Shown: positions 1 through 8,253 of the stretch, piece after piece | How positions within the stretch are numbered: position 1 is the stretch's first letter | How the letters are laid out: the number at the start of each line of letters is the position of its first letter | Position numbers and translations under genes: made by a program | The notes under the pieces: model-generated | Seen by the model: only the letters and a program-made list of their open reading frames with translations | Databases searched by the model: none | Told to the model about the DNA's origin: nothing | Source: JAAZNV01 sp035358315 | GTDB lineage: Bacteria > Patescibacteriota > WWE3 > UBA101185 > UBA10185 | Direction of reading: 5' to 3' | Assembly: GCA_035358315.1 (NCBI GenBank) | Contig: DAOPPB010000002.1 | Span: 1-55,669, forward strand | Length of the DNA stretch: 55,669 bases

Positions 1-97
1 CGTAGTTCTGATAATCCAATTCTTTAATGTGAGAAATACTTTCTTTTACATAATCGTTTATTTTTCTGACCGGAATAATAATTGAAAATTTAAGCAT
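1..97 (-). CDS. Family 2 glycosyltransferase, N-terminal fragment (cut by window edge)
   Basis: The complement of 95-97 is an ATG that opens a frame reading MLKFSIIIPVRKINDYVKE and on to the window edge. A hydrophobic strand followed by IIPVR close to the N-terminus is the usual opening of GT-A fold family 2 glycosyltransferases (I/VPxYN). The ATG sits inside the last codons of the preceding glycosyltransferase gene, an 8-base overlap (90-97) that suggests translational coupling in the same operon. Only about 32 residues are visible, so the catalytic DxD region cannot be checked. Family assignment is likely; substrate unknown. Confidence 0.7.
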   Translation of the reverse strand, partial: MLKFSIIIPVRKINDYVKESISHIKELDYQNY

Positions 98-908
98 TTA
101 GAGTTTCTCCTGTATTTATTTTCATATCCAATTCTTTATCGTATATCCATTTTCTCTTTTTCTTATCACTGTAGTAATTCAATATTCTTAATCTGTAAAA
201 AACTGCTAGCGTGTCTTTAATCATGTTCCTAATATTTTTATCAAAAATTAAAAAAGGCGTGAAATTTGTATTGTCTTCTTTCCAGTTTAAATATATCGGG
301 GATTCAAAGATTCTTTTAAAGCCTAAGTATCTGGCAACCGAAAGAATTTCCACATCAAAAGCAAATTCCTTAACCAAAAGCCTCGGCAAAACCGCCTCCA
401 AAACTTCTCTTTTAAAAACCTTCAGCCCGGATTGAGTATCTTTAACAGTTACACCAAGCAGTATTTTTACAAAAACATGATATCCCCAGCTGTAAACTTT
501 TCTAAAAAAGGGATAATTTATTTTTGAAGCCGGATGCCTTTTGCTTCCTACTATTATATCGGCGTTGTACCATTCTAAATGCTCTAAAATCAGAGAAATT
601 CCGTTAGGGTCTATGTCCATCCCCGCGTCTATAAAAGCAATGTAATCGCCTTTTGCCCGGGCCATCCCATACCTGATTGCATATCCTTTTCCTTTGTTGG
701 TTTCATACCCCAAAACCTTTACTTTTTTTCGCTTTATTTTTTTTGCATTCTCAAAAGTCTTATCCAAAAACCCGTCCACAACCACCAAAATTTCGTAGTC
801 AAACCTGGTTTGGGACATAGCGTCATCAATATTCTTAACATCGGCAACGATGGATTTCTCCTGTTTATAGGCGGGGACTATTACCGAAACCATTTTCTTT
901 TTTTTCAT
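90..908 (-). CDS. Family 2 glycosyltransferase (polyprenyl-phosphate sugar transferase-like)
   Basis: 272 residues with a GT-A fold: VSVIVPAYK near residue 7, VVVDG with Asp45, the NKGKGYAIRYG segment near 71-81 and DAGMD at 94-98 where most relatives have DADxQ. The later DTQSGLKVFKR segment is typical of DPM1/dolichyl-phosphate-glucose synthase-like enzymes that move a nucleotide-sugar onto a polyprenyl phosphate at the cytoplasmic membrane face. No membrane segment is visible, so it is probably peripheral. Its ATG overlaps the TGA of the upstream flippase (ATGA at 905-908). A second ATG at codon 6 is possible. It probably supplies lipid-linked sugar to the GT-C enzymes in this locus (inference). 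The replacement of DADxQ by DAGMD is noteworthy. Confidence 0.85.
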   Translation of the reverse strand: MKKKKMVSVIVPAYKQEKSIVADVKNIDDAMSQTRFDYEILVVVDGFLDKTFENAKKIKRKKVKVLGYETNKGKGYAIRYGMARAKGDYIAFIDAGMDIDPNGISLILEHLEWYNADIIVGSKRHPASKINYPFFRKVYSWGYHVFVKILLGVTVKDTQSGLKVFKREVLEAVLPRLLVKEFAFDVEILSVARYLGFKRIFESPIYLNWKEDNTNFTPFLIFDKNIRNMIKDTLAVFYRLRILNYYSDKKKRKWIYDKELDMKINTGETLNA

Positions 909-2194
909 AAGGTCCGGGCTGAGCCCGGGACGGGCTCAGCCCGGGGTCGTACCTGCAAAACAAGTATCAGCAGGGTAAATAGACTTACACCGATATTCAC
1001 CCGTATTATATCCCACAATGTCTCGTGAAAAAAATTAAGAAGAATATATTGCGCCAAAACCCCGGGCAATAGCAAAAACCCGACATTTTTTTTGTCTACG
1101 GCCAAAGAGAACATAACCAAGAAGTTTATGAGAACATAAATTGCTACAAAAATAGAAAACAGCGGAAGATATTTAACCGAATTTTCGAAAGCTTTTCCGA
1201 AAAATATATGGGTGATAAGAGCCGGAAATAACTGGTAGCAAACAACTCCGGCTGCTAAAACGGCCAGTAAAATCCCCAAAAGTTTTTTTAGGCTTTTAGT
1301 AAAATCTTTCCCATTGGCGTGAAGAGCCGTAATTTTAGGAAACATCACAACCGACACCGCCCCCGCCCCGAACAAAAGTATTTTCCCCAAAGTTACCACA
1401 CCCGCATAATAACCTGCCTCGACCGCCGGAAAATATTTCTTCACTAAAACAAGATCAATATTATTTAGGGCCATCATGCACAAATTCACCAAAACAACGG
1501 AAGCTCCCAGAGATAAAAGCTTTTTTTCATAACCACTAACGTCAGTTCCCGGGCTGAGCCCCGGGCTCAGCCCGAGCATAAACATTCCAATCGTAAAGGA
1601 AATTAATGAAGCCAAAGGAAAGGCAAAATAAACTCCTCTTAAACCAAAACCCAAAAAAACTAAAATAGCCGGAAGAGCAAACCTATTTATCATCGTTATT
1701 ACATGAAAAGCCGAATATTTTTTGAACTTCTGCATTCCCTGCAAATAAGAAGTGGGAACTACAAGACAAAATCCCACTCCGACCGAAAGACCGAAAAAGG
1801 CGACCAACAAACTATCCCCTATATTTAAAGAATCGGAAATTTTTCCGCGCAAAATAAATATAATAAAGAAAATCAAAAGACACGCTATAACGGAAAATCT
1901 TAAAATACGCGCAAAAAAATGTTTAATTTTATCGTCTTCTTTTTTTGCGTACATTTCGGCGACTATTTTTATCAAAGCCGTTCCAAAAACAGCCGAAAAA
2001 ACTCCGATTATGGAAGAAAGCGAAAGAATAGCATTAAAAGTTCCGTAATCTTCAACAGGAAGTTTTCTCCCCAAAACAAATTGCAGAAGATAACTGAAAA
2101 CGGACCCAAATAAAGTCGCCCCGCCCACAAGCAGGGTGTCAAAAACCTCTCCGTCAATTTTTAATTTTCTCTCATTCAATTTTCTCTTATTCAA
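905..2194 (-). CDS. Wzx/MATE-type polysaccharide flippase
   Basis: About 429 residues and roughly 12 hydrophobic segments, with the opening LLVGGATLFGSVFSYLLQFV and the LPVEDYGTF segment that mark the polysaccharide-transporter (Wzx, MurJ/MATE superfamily) group, which flip lipid-linked glycans to the outer face of the membrane. The frame is open up to 2263, but the preferred start is a TTG at 2192-2194: GGGGAGG (2204-2210) lies 9 bases upstream and this start overlaps the previous stop by only 8 bases. A GTG at 2201-2203 is the alternative. Two oddities: a palindromic repeat encodes GLSPGLSPG in the central cytoplasmic loop (1550-1574), and another repeat copy (914-944) encodes the last residues RAEPVPGSARTL. 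Confidence 0.85.
   Translation of the reverse strand: MNKRKLNERKLKIDGEVFDTLLVGGATLFGSVFSYLLQFVLGRKLPVEDYGTFNAILSLSSIIGVFSAVFGTALIKIVAEMYAKKEDDKIKHFFARILRFSVIACLLIFFIIFILRGKISDSLNIGDSLLVAFFGLSVGVGFCLVVPTSYLQGMQKFKKYSAFHVITMINRFALPAILVFLGFGLRGVYFAFPLASLISFTIGMFMLGLSPGLSPGTDVSGYEKKLLSLGASVVLVNLCMMALNNIDLVLVKKYFPAVEAGYYAGVVTLGKILLFGAGAVSVVMFPKITALHANGKDFTKSLKKLLGILLAVLAAGVVCYQLFPALITHIFFGKAFENSVKYLPLFSIFVAIYVLINFLVMFSLAVDKKNVGFLLLPGVLAQYILLNFFHETLWDIIRVNIGVSLFTLLILVLQVRPRAEPVPGSARTL
914..944. repeat. GC-rich palindromic repeat, copy 1
   Basis: A perfect 14-bp inverted repeat: CCGGGCTGAGCCCG at 914-927, loop GGA, complement arm at 931-944. It lies inside the 3' end of the flippase gene and supplies its C-terminal codons, immediately before the overlapping start of the next glycosyltransferase. 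GC content is far above that of the surrounding DNA. The same arms occur at 1550-1574, 3964-3992 and 16642-16672. Confidence 0.9.
1550..1574. repeat. GC-rich palindromic repeat, copy 2 (inside flippase ORF)
   Basis: Arms CGGGCTGAGCC (1550-1560) and GGCTCAGCCCG (1564-1574) around loop CCG: an 11-bp perfect stem with the same core as the other three copies. It is in frame within the flippase gene and is read as GLSPGLSPG between two membrane segments, where added residues would be tolerated. Confidence 0.88.
2163..2192 (-). repeat. 15-bp tandem duplication at flippase 5' end
   Basis: Two adjacent 15-base units (2163-2177 and 2178-2192) differ at one position and encode NKRKL then NERKL next to the presumed TTG start of the flippase. 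The unit is a multiple of three, so the frame is kept. It looks like replication slippage or a recent local duplication. Confidence 0.7.
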
Positions 2195-3953
2195 AGTGGA
2201 CACCCTCCCCTTCGTTTTTATAGACATTGTACAAAGGAACACCGCGCAGTTTAATCGTGTCAAAATAACTGAGTTTTAATTTACTCTCAACTACAGCGGT
2301 ATCATCCCAAACCGGATAAACAAAATATTTTGTTTTTTCAGCAAAAGGAGCAAGATCTTTTATTACTGCCCATGCCCCGAACTCTCTGAAAAACGGCCAA
2401 ACCTGAGAATAATATTTTTCCTGAAAACCAACTGTCATCACATTTTTAAGATTTCTTCCATGGCTTTTGTAAACCAATTCTTCAAAAGAAGCATTTGAAG
2501 AGAATTCTGCCCCCTCTTTTTTTGAAAGTTCCTTAAAATATGAAACAATTTCGTCTGCCCCGATTATCCATTTCGGCTCTAAAACTTTCACCCCTGTTTT
2601 TAAACCACCGAAGATCGGGTTAAAATATGAAAAATAATCGGGATGAACATAAGCATCGGTGTAAATGGCCGGAGCCAAAAACAAAACCGCGACAACAATT
2701 TTCTGCCACAATTTTCTAAAATTAATTTTACTAAGTATCTGCACAAAGAAGATTGAAGAAGCAAAGGACATCACCACCAGCGCCGGAAGAATATATCTGT
2801 CAAGTTTTTTCGTGGGGACAATAAGTTGAATAAAATAGAAAAACACAAAAATTAAAAGAAAAGAAAGAAAATTTCTTTCGTTTCCGGGAAGTTTCTTTTT
2901 TGCAAAAAGTAAAAGAACACCGATAAAACCTACCAGAAGATAAATTGATGACTTAAAGCCCAAGACAACAAAGTAAAAGCCGGGACCGGGATCCTCAACA
3001 AGTTTTCCGAAATAATACTGAAAATGATCCCCTTCTACACCTACATTAACTATCCCACCATATAATTCCTGAAGTACTTTTCCGGGAGAAACCCACATTG
3101 CCGGCCACAATGCAAAAAATACCAGCGCAACTATTAAAAACCAGCTTAGGAAAATCTTTCCGAAGTTTTTTATAAAGCTCCCAAAATTTTTTAGAGAGAA
3201 AATAAACCTATCCGATTTCCTAAATTCAAAATTCCCGTCACGGAAAACATAAATAATGGTTGCCAAACCTGTAAAAAGCACCAGGAAAAAGGCGGAGGTT
3301 TTTGTCAGTAAAGCAAGCCCCGCGAAAATTGCTGAAACAACAAGTCTTCCCTTTTTCTCTTTGTTTTGAAAAAAATAATAAAGCCAAACGATACTTGCCG
3401 TCATAAAGGTCGAAACCAATCCTTCTAAATGAAAAACTCTTGTTAATCCGAGGTAGAAAGGCTCCAGCGACAGCATTAAAACTGAGAATAACGCATATTT
3501 CATACCCAGAATGTTCCTGAGAACATGAAAAATAAACGAAACCGCTATACCTATTGCGACTACTACCAAAAGTTTTTGTATAAAATCGAGCTGAAATATT
3601 ATGGTTACATCTTCATCTGCAACCAAGGATTGACCCCTAATTCTGGCCAGGTAATTATTTATTCTTGCTCCTATACTTCCGAGCCACATTAAAGTTACGC
3701 CGGGGTGATAAGTCTGAAGCGTATGAGATAAATCTCCGCCCAATACAGCGCTTCCGAAGTTATAAGACCTCGATTTCCACTTCCAAACATCGGTGTTGAA
3801 ATTGTCGTGTCCCAAATTAGGAATATGAATCAGGATAAAGAAGATAAAAACCATAATCTCCGGGATAACACCACAACGCTTGGTTTTCGGACGACTGAAT
3901 TCCAGGTCGATCCTCGAGCCTATTCTATTTTTATTTTCTTCCTTTTTTGCCAT
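2187..3953 (-). CDS. GT-C fold multispanning glycosyltransferase (PMT/ArnT-like)
   Basis: About 588 residues with many hydrophobic helices and a large C-terminal soluble part, the GT39/PMT_2/ArnT architecture: transfer of a sugar from a polyprenyl-phosphate donor on the outer membrane face. After the first helix comes a loop with NTDVWKWKSRSYNF and then YHPGVTLMW near residue 120, a block shared with the protein encoded at 5759-7381, so the two are paralogues. The acidic residue in the first loop is the expected catalytic position. The frame opens at 4115, but that would overlap the previous gene by 119 bases. The ATG at 3951-3953 (MAKKEENKNR), preceded by a purine-rich AAAAGAAAG, is preferred. 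Acceptor unknown. Confidence 0.8.
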   Translation of the reverse strand: MAKKEENKNRIGSRIDLEFSRPKTKRCGVIPEIMVFIFFILIHIPNLGHDNFNTDVWKWKSRSYNFGSAVLGGDLSHTLQTYHPGVTLMWLGSIGARINNYLARIRGQSLVADEDVTIIFQLDFIQKLLVVVAIGIAVSFIFHVLRNILGMKYALFSVLMLSLEPFYLGLTRVFHLEGLVSTFMTASIVWLYYFFQNKEKKGRLVVSAIFAGLALLTKTSAFFLVLFTGLATIIYVFRDGNFEFRKSDRFIFSLKNFGSFIKNFGKIFLSWFLIVALVFFALWPAMWVSPGKVLQELYGGIVNVGVEGDHFQYYFGKLVEDPGPGFYFVVLGFKSSIYLLVGFIGVLLLFAKKKLPGNERNFLSFLLIFVFFYFIQLIVPTKKLDRYILPALVVMSFASSIFFVQILSKINFRKLWQKIVVAVLFLAPAIYTDAYVHPDYFSYFNPIFGGLKTGVKVLEPKWIIGADEIVSYFKELSKKEGAEFSSNASFEELVYKSHGRNLKNVMTVGFQEKYYSQVWPFFREFGAWAVIKDLAPFAEKTKYFVYPVWDDTAVVESKLKLSYFDTIKLRGVPLYNVYKNEGEGVHFE

Positions 3954-3963
3954 ACTTTCTTTT

Positions 3964-3992
3964 CCGGGCTCAGCCCGACGGGCTGAGCCCGG
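3964..3992. repeat. GC-rich palindromic repeat, copy 3 (intergenic)
   Basis: CCGGGCTCAGCCCG (3964-3977), loop A, complement arm 3979-3992: a perfect 14-bp stem with a one-base centre. It fills almost all of the 43-base gap between the stop of one GT-C gene (3997) and the preferred ATG of the next (3953), so it would form a strong hairpin just upstream of that start codon in the mRNA. Confidence 0.92.
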
Positions 3993-3996
3993 CTTC

Positions 3997-5757
3997 TTAC
4001 TTTCCGCACCCACACCCCGAACTTTTGGTGGGACCCTCATACCTGTAAACCACAATATCGGAACCGAGCTTCCATTTACTATCAAAGAAAGCCACTTCCC
4101 TAAGTACCGAACCATTCTTTTTCAGAAACTTCTCCTCATCTTCCCCCGGTTCGTATATTACTACAAGGGCTTTTTGGTAATCATCAAAATTATTCAACCC
4201 TTTTACTCCGTTGATCCCTATTTTCCCAAAAACATCTTTCAGAACTTTGTCATTATAAATCAGTTTTTCGATTGGATCATAATTTTCTATCAACCAATCA
4301 TAAAGGTAAACCCTGGTGTCATTGTTATGATATTTGTAAGCGTTTACACACGAATTTACAAAAAGTGGAGACATTATTATTATGAGAAATACAGACGGAA
4401 GAATTTTAGAAACAAATTGACCACCGAACAATTTACTGCCGTCCCGACGGCTTATGCCCCGCCAACCGGACGCCCAACTTTTTATCTTATTATGTAAAAA
4501 GGCGCAGAAAAACCCGAATGTAACTGCAAGGTAAGGATAAATAACAAAATAATAGTGAGATCTGTTATTTTTAAAACCCGATAAATACCAGAGCAAGAAA
4601 AGAGAAACAATATAGACGAAGGAAAGAGCAAATTCTTCCCGTTCCGTTTTCTTTTTGACAATTCTGTAAATTAAAAATCCCAGCACCAGAAAATATACTG
4701 GAGTAACAACATATCCCGTATCAACTAAAACTCTGCTGAAACTCTCGGAGAAAAATTTTGAAACATGAGTTTCAAAACCTACCGACCCGACATTTGTAAA
4801 CTGCCAGAAAGCTCCCTGCGGACCGTCGGTTCGGGAAAAAGTTTTAAAATCCAAAAGAGCGTATGGGGTTCCTGCTAAAAATCCCAATAACGCAAAAATT
4901 CCCGACAAAACAAGATTTATAATTCCATTTTTGTCTATTATTTTTGGCTCTAAAAAATCTTTTTCATTTTTTCCAAGGTTCTCTCCGGCGCTTAATTTAT
5001 GTCTTTTATATCTTTCGTAAAATATTCTCAAAAAATGCGCCGCAGGGACCATAATTGCCGACAATCCTCCGTTATACTTCACCGACGCAGAAAAACCCAC
5101 AAACAGCCCTGATAAAATGTAGTTTTTCCTATCAGGTTTTTTCATTATCAAAGCGGAAAAATAAAAAGCCCACGCAAGAAGAAACGTCATTGGAACGTCC
5201 CCTAAAGCATAATGAGAATGCCAAACATGATAAGGAAGTATGGTCATTGTTAAAGCCGCCAAAACCCCGGCTTTTTTTCCGAAAAGTTCTTTCGTCGCAA
5301 GAAAGACCGGAACGGCGGTAAAAGCCCCTAAAATAGCAGAAAAACATCTTGTCAGATAGTAGTAGATTAAATCCTCATCCCACATCAAAGGAAATAATTC
5401 CGCCAATTTATTCTGCATACCGAAGGAGGTGAAAAGACCTCTTATTTTCGCAAAAATCATATACAAAAAATAATTCAGATAAATGTAAAAATGGGGCCAG
5501 TCAAAATGCTTGGGATTGGGGTCAAACCTTACTCCCAAAGCCGATCTTATAATTGTCGGTTCATCGGGATGAAAAATAAAAGGAAATCCATGTTTAATTC
5601 CGATTAGTCTGAAAATAAGACCCAAAAGAACTATCAGCACGACTATTGCACCGATACCTTTGGCACCCTTTGTATTTTTGGCGCCTACAATTTTTGTGTC
5701 CTTTTTTTCGTCAGTATTTTCTTTTTTATTAACTTTTTTTTCCACGCGCTTAAACAT
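3997..5757 (-). CDS. GT39-type (PMT/ArnT-like) membrane glycosyltransferase
   Basis: 586 residues. A lysine-rich cytoplasmic N-terminus (about 30 residues) is followed by a first membrane helix and then FIFHPDEPTIIRSAL near residue 65, the Asp-Glu first-loop motif typical of GT39/PMT_2 enzymes that use polyprenyl-phosphate sugars. At least ten more hydrophobic segments follow, then a soluble C-terminal domain. The protein ends in SSGCGCGK, an unusual Cys-Gly tail. It lies 1 base from the upstream GT-C gene and 43 bases, occupied by a palindrome, from the downstream one. Likely role: adding a sugar to a lipid-linked or protein acceptor outside the cell. Donor and acceptor are not visible from sequence. 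Confidence 0.83.
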   Translation of the reverse strand: MFKRVEKKVNKKENTDEKKDTKIVGAKNTKGAKGIGAIVVLIVLLGLIFRLIGIKHGFPFIFHPDEPTIIRSALGVRFDPNPKHFDWPHFYIYLNYFLYMIFAKIRGLFTSFGMQNKLAELFPLMWDEDLIYYYLTRCFSAILGAFTAVPVFLATKELFGKKAGVLAALTMTILPYHVWHSHYALGDVPMTFLLAWAFYFSALIMKKPDRKNYILSGLFVGFSASVKYNGGLSAIMVPAAHFLRIFYERYKRHKLSAGENLGKNEKDFLEPKIIDKNGIINLVLSGIFALLGFLAGTPYALLDFKTFSRTDGPQGAFWQFTNVGSVGFETHVSKFFSESFSRVLVDTGYVVTPVYFLVLGFLIYRIVKKKTEREEFALSFVYIVSLFLLWYLSGFKNNRSHYYFVIYPYLAVTFGFFCAFLHNKIKSWASGWRGISRRDGSKLFGGQFVSKILPSVFLIIIMSPLFVNSCVNAYKYHNNDTRVYLYDWLIENYDPIEKLIYNDKVLKDVFGKIGINGVKGLNNFDDYQKALVVIYEPGEDEEKFLKKNGSVLREVAFFDSKWKLGSDIVVYRYEGPTKSSGCGCGK

Positions 5758-5758
5758 G

Positions 5759-7381
5759 TTAGTTGGAAATTTCCTTTTTCACGTAAATTCTCCAATACTC
5801 CAACCCGTTAATCCAGAGGGAATAATCTTTTTCAAAAATATACTGCTTATTGTCCAATATTTTTTCAGGCATTTCTTCGTTTATGGCTAAAACCAAAAGA
5901 TCATAACTACTCGGACCATATGTACGAACATCAAAAATTTTTGAATTCGGGTAGATTGTTTTCATTGGCTGAACATCATAAAAACCGAGTTTTGGCTCCC
6001 CTCCATATTTATCGGAATACTTTTCCATAATTACCTTTTTCAATTCCGGAATTCCTACACCAAAAGGCTTTTGGCCGATTATTTTGTTTGCTTTGGCGGA
6101 CGTACCAAACAACGGGCTGGTATAGGTAAAATAATACGGGTAAAGACGGATTATCGGAACGCCTACAAAAAATACAATTAAAAAAGAAGATACTATTTTA
6201 AAAATTTTCCTCTCCCGGGAATTTTTAAGATTCTGATAAAACTTTTGGTACCCGATTGCAGAGCAGTAAGAAAGAAACGGAAACACAACAAGCATATATC
6301 TGTCAATTTTCTTTGCAAAAAATGACATTCCCAAAAAATATCCCAAAGAAAAGACAGCGAAAAAAGAATCAAAATTAAAAATTGTATTCCCCAGATTTTT
6401 GAATTTTTTCTTCAGATTTCCCAATGATTTTATAAAAAAATAAATGTAAATGATAAATCCTAGAATCAAAAAAGGACTTGTCTTGAGAAGAATTACAAGA
6501 GGATAAAATAAAACTCCCGCTCTTTCGGTGTACTCACCTATTACCAACTGTTCGTGTCCTTTTCTCACCCCTACCCGCCCGACTTCTTTGAATATATCCG
6601 AAAGAAAATAAACAGGCCTTACCCAAAGAGCCGGAAAAAGAGCAAAAACAAAGAAAACAAACGAGAGCATAATCAGGGTGGTGGTCGGGAAAATTTTATC
6701 TTTCTTACCGTTACGGGAAAAATAAAGAATAGTGTAAAAAACAACAAAAAACAGGGCACCGATTGACAAGCTTTTTGTTAAAAACGACAGAGCCAGAAAG
6801 AATCCCGTAAGAACAGATTTCCAAAATCCCGGTTCCTTCATGTTAAGATACGCCAGAAAAATGGAGTTCAACAGCAAAAGAGTAAGCAAAACATCCATGT
6901 GATATAAACGCGAGTTTCCAAGGAAAAAAGGTTCAAAAGTAAAAAAAGAAACGGTTAAAATGCTTTTCTTAAAACCAATAATTTTTGACAGCAAATATAT
7001 TAGAAGGAGAGTAAGCAAGAACTGCACCGAAATAATAGAAATTTTGGAAACCAGGTCAAAAGTCTGAAAATTAGAAATATCATATACCATAACACCCGAA
7101 ACTTTTTTGTAAACTTCAACCGCCGTTCCGGCAATCCACATTAGAGTAACTCCGGGGTGATAATGCTGATAGGTTTTTTCAAACTGTCTGTTTTTTATCC
7201 CGACAATAAACTGCTCCGATCTATAATGCCAAGCCGCACCGTCAGGATTTATAACATCATTTTTTAAACCCGGTAAGCGGGTTGCGAAAAACAGCGCTGA
7301 AAATACTAAAAGCAAAAAAATAGACAGATGTTTTTCATTTTTTAAGCCACCAAAAAGTTTATGATTCCCTGTCAAGGGCAT
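5759..7381 (-). CDS. GT-C fold multispanning glycosyltransferase, paralogue of 2187-3953
   Basis: 540 residues. One N-terminal helix is followed by a loop with NPDGAAWHYRSEQF and YHPGVTLMW, then EPFFLGNSRLYHMD between later helices. The same blocks occur in order in the product of 2187-3953, so both come from one duplication and form a subgroup distinct from the HPDEP-type enzyme between them. The ATG at 7379-7381 has GGGGGGAT upstream but overlaps the previous gene by 23 bases; a TTG two codons later (7373-7375) is an alternative. Role by family: transfer of sugar from polyprenyl phosphate on the outer membrane face. Specific sugar unknown. Confidence 0.8.
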   Translation of the reverse strand: MPLTGNHKLFGGLKNEKHLSIFLLLVFSALFFATRLPGLKNDVINPDGAAWHYRSEQFIVGIKNRQFEKTYQHYHPGVTLMWIAGTAVEVYKKVSGVMVYDISNFQTFDLVSKISIISVQFLLTLLLIYLLSKIIGFKKSILTVSFFTFEPFFLGNSRLYHMDVLLTLLLLNSIFLAYLNMKEPGFWKSVLTGFFLALSFLTKSLSIGALFFVVFYTILYFSRNGKKDKIFPTTTLIMLSFVFFVFALFPALWVRPVYFLSDIFKEVGRVGVRKGHEQLVIGEYTERAGVLFYPLVILLKTSPFLILGFIIYIYFFIKSLGNLKKKFKNLGNTIFNFDSFFAVFSLGYFLGMSFFAKKIDRYMLVVFPFLSYCSAIGYQKFYQNLKNSRERKIFKIVSSFLIVFFVGVPIIRLYPYYFTYTSPLFGTSAKANKIIGQKPFGVGIPELKKVIMEKYSDKYGGEPKLGFYDVQPMKTIYPNSKIFDVRTYGPSSYDLLVLAINEEMPEKILDNKQYIFEKDYSLWINGLEYWRIYVKKEISN

Positions 7382-8252
7382 ATAAAATCCCCCCGATCAA
7401 ACTAACTCCCATTCTTACAATATGATAAGTGATTGACACCGTCGCCGCTATTCCCTGAGAAACTCCTACGAACGAAAACATACTTACATACATCATATCC
7501 TGAACTCCAAGACCATTAATGGAAGGGATAAAAAATCCTGCTAAAGTAATTATAGGAAAAGCCATAAGAGAATAGAAAACCGGCAGTTTAATTCCCACCG
7601 CCCTAAAAGCCAGATATTGGGTAAATATAGACAAAAGCTGAATTATAAGAGAAGTGAACATAGCAAAAAATAGAACTTTCGGATAATCTTTGTATACCAT
7701 TAAAGCATCGTAAATTCTCCTGACAAAACTTATTTTCTTGCTCAAAATTTTCAAAACATACATCCCAATGTAAAAACCTGAAATGAGCCATATTATCAAA
7801 ACTAAAACTCCCCAACCCAACTGCTTGCTTAAGCTCAAAAGTCCTATTAAGAAAAGCATTAAAATACCCGTGAATCTCTCGGTAAACACGGACGAAAAAC
7901 CCGTCGCGGGATCTTTTATTTTCCTTCCAAGTTTAACTATTTTATAAGCATCTCCGCCAATGCTCGTAGGCATAAAATTATTGAAAAAAGCGCCTTCAAA
8001 ATAAAGTTTCAAAAGGTAGAGCCGGGACACTTCGTTGGACCTTTCATGTATCAAAAGAGATTTCCACCTAAAAGAGCTTATTGTGTAGTGTATGATTATA
8101 ATCAACGCCATTAAAACAACATATCTCCAATCCAAAAGTTTAAAATTAGTCGCCACTTCGCTGATGTTTACTTTTTTGGTGAAAAGATAATAAATTAAAC
8201 TTCCGCTTATAATAATTTTCACTATAGTTTTTAATGTATTTTTATTTTTCAT
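7359..8252 (-). CDS. LPG-synthase-type (UPF0104/AglD-like) membrane protein
   Basis: 297 residues with about eight membrane segments. Two conserved blocks of the lysylphosphatidylglycerol synthase transmembrane family are present: FMPTSIGGDAYKI near residues 93-105 and PSINGLGVQD near 242-251. In this family the membrane domain alone acts as a flippase or as a partner of glycosyltransferases (archaeal AglD-like and bacterial glycolipid loci). The catalytic aminoacyl-transferase domain of MprF is absent, so lysinylation of lipids is not expected. It is nested in the glycan operon, with the next flippase stop 1 base before its start, suggesting a role in moving lipid-linked sugars. Confidence 0.82.
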   Translation of the reverse strand: MKNKNTLKTIVKIIISGSLIYYLFTKKVNISEVATNFKLLDWRYVVLMALIIIIHYTISSFRWKSLLIHERSNEVSRLYLLKLYFEGAFFNNFMPTSIGGDAYKIVKLGRKIKDPATGFSSVFTERFTGILMLFLIGLLSLSKQLGWGVLVLIIWLISGFYIGMYVLKILSKKISFVRRIYDALMVYKDYPKVLFFAMFTSLIIQLLSIFTQYLAFRAVGIKLPVFYSLMAFPIITLAGFFIPSINGLGVQDMMYVSMFSFVGVSQGIAATVSITYHIVRMGVSLIGGILYALDRES

Positions 8253-8253
8253 G

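Noticed and set aside
3954..4115. Upstream start of the GT-C gene at 4115
   Set aside because: It would overlap the preceding gene by 119 bases and place the palindrome inside the protein; the ATG at 3953 fits better.
4440..4475. GC-rich patch inside the HPDEP-type GT-C gene as another repeat copy
   Set aside because: It has no palindromic structure and does not share the arm sequence.
3880..4497. Plus-strand open frame of 205 residues across two GT-C genes
   Set aside because: Antisense to both genes and built partly from the palindrome; no start signal or domain.
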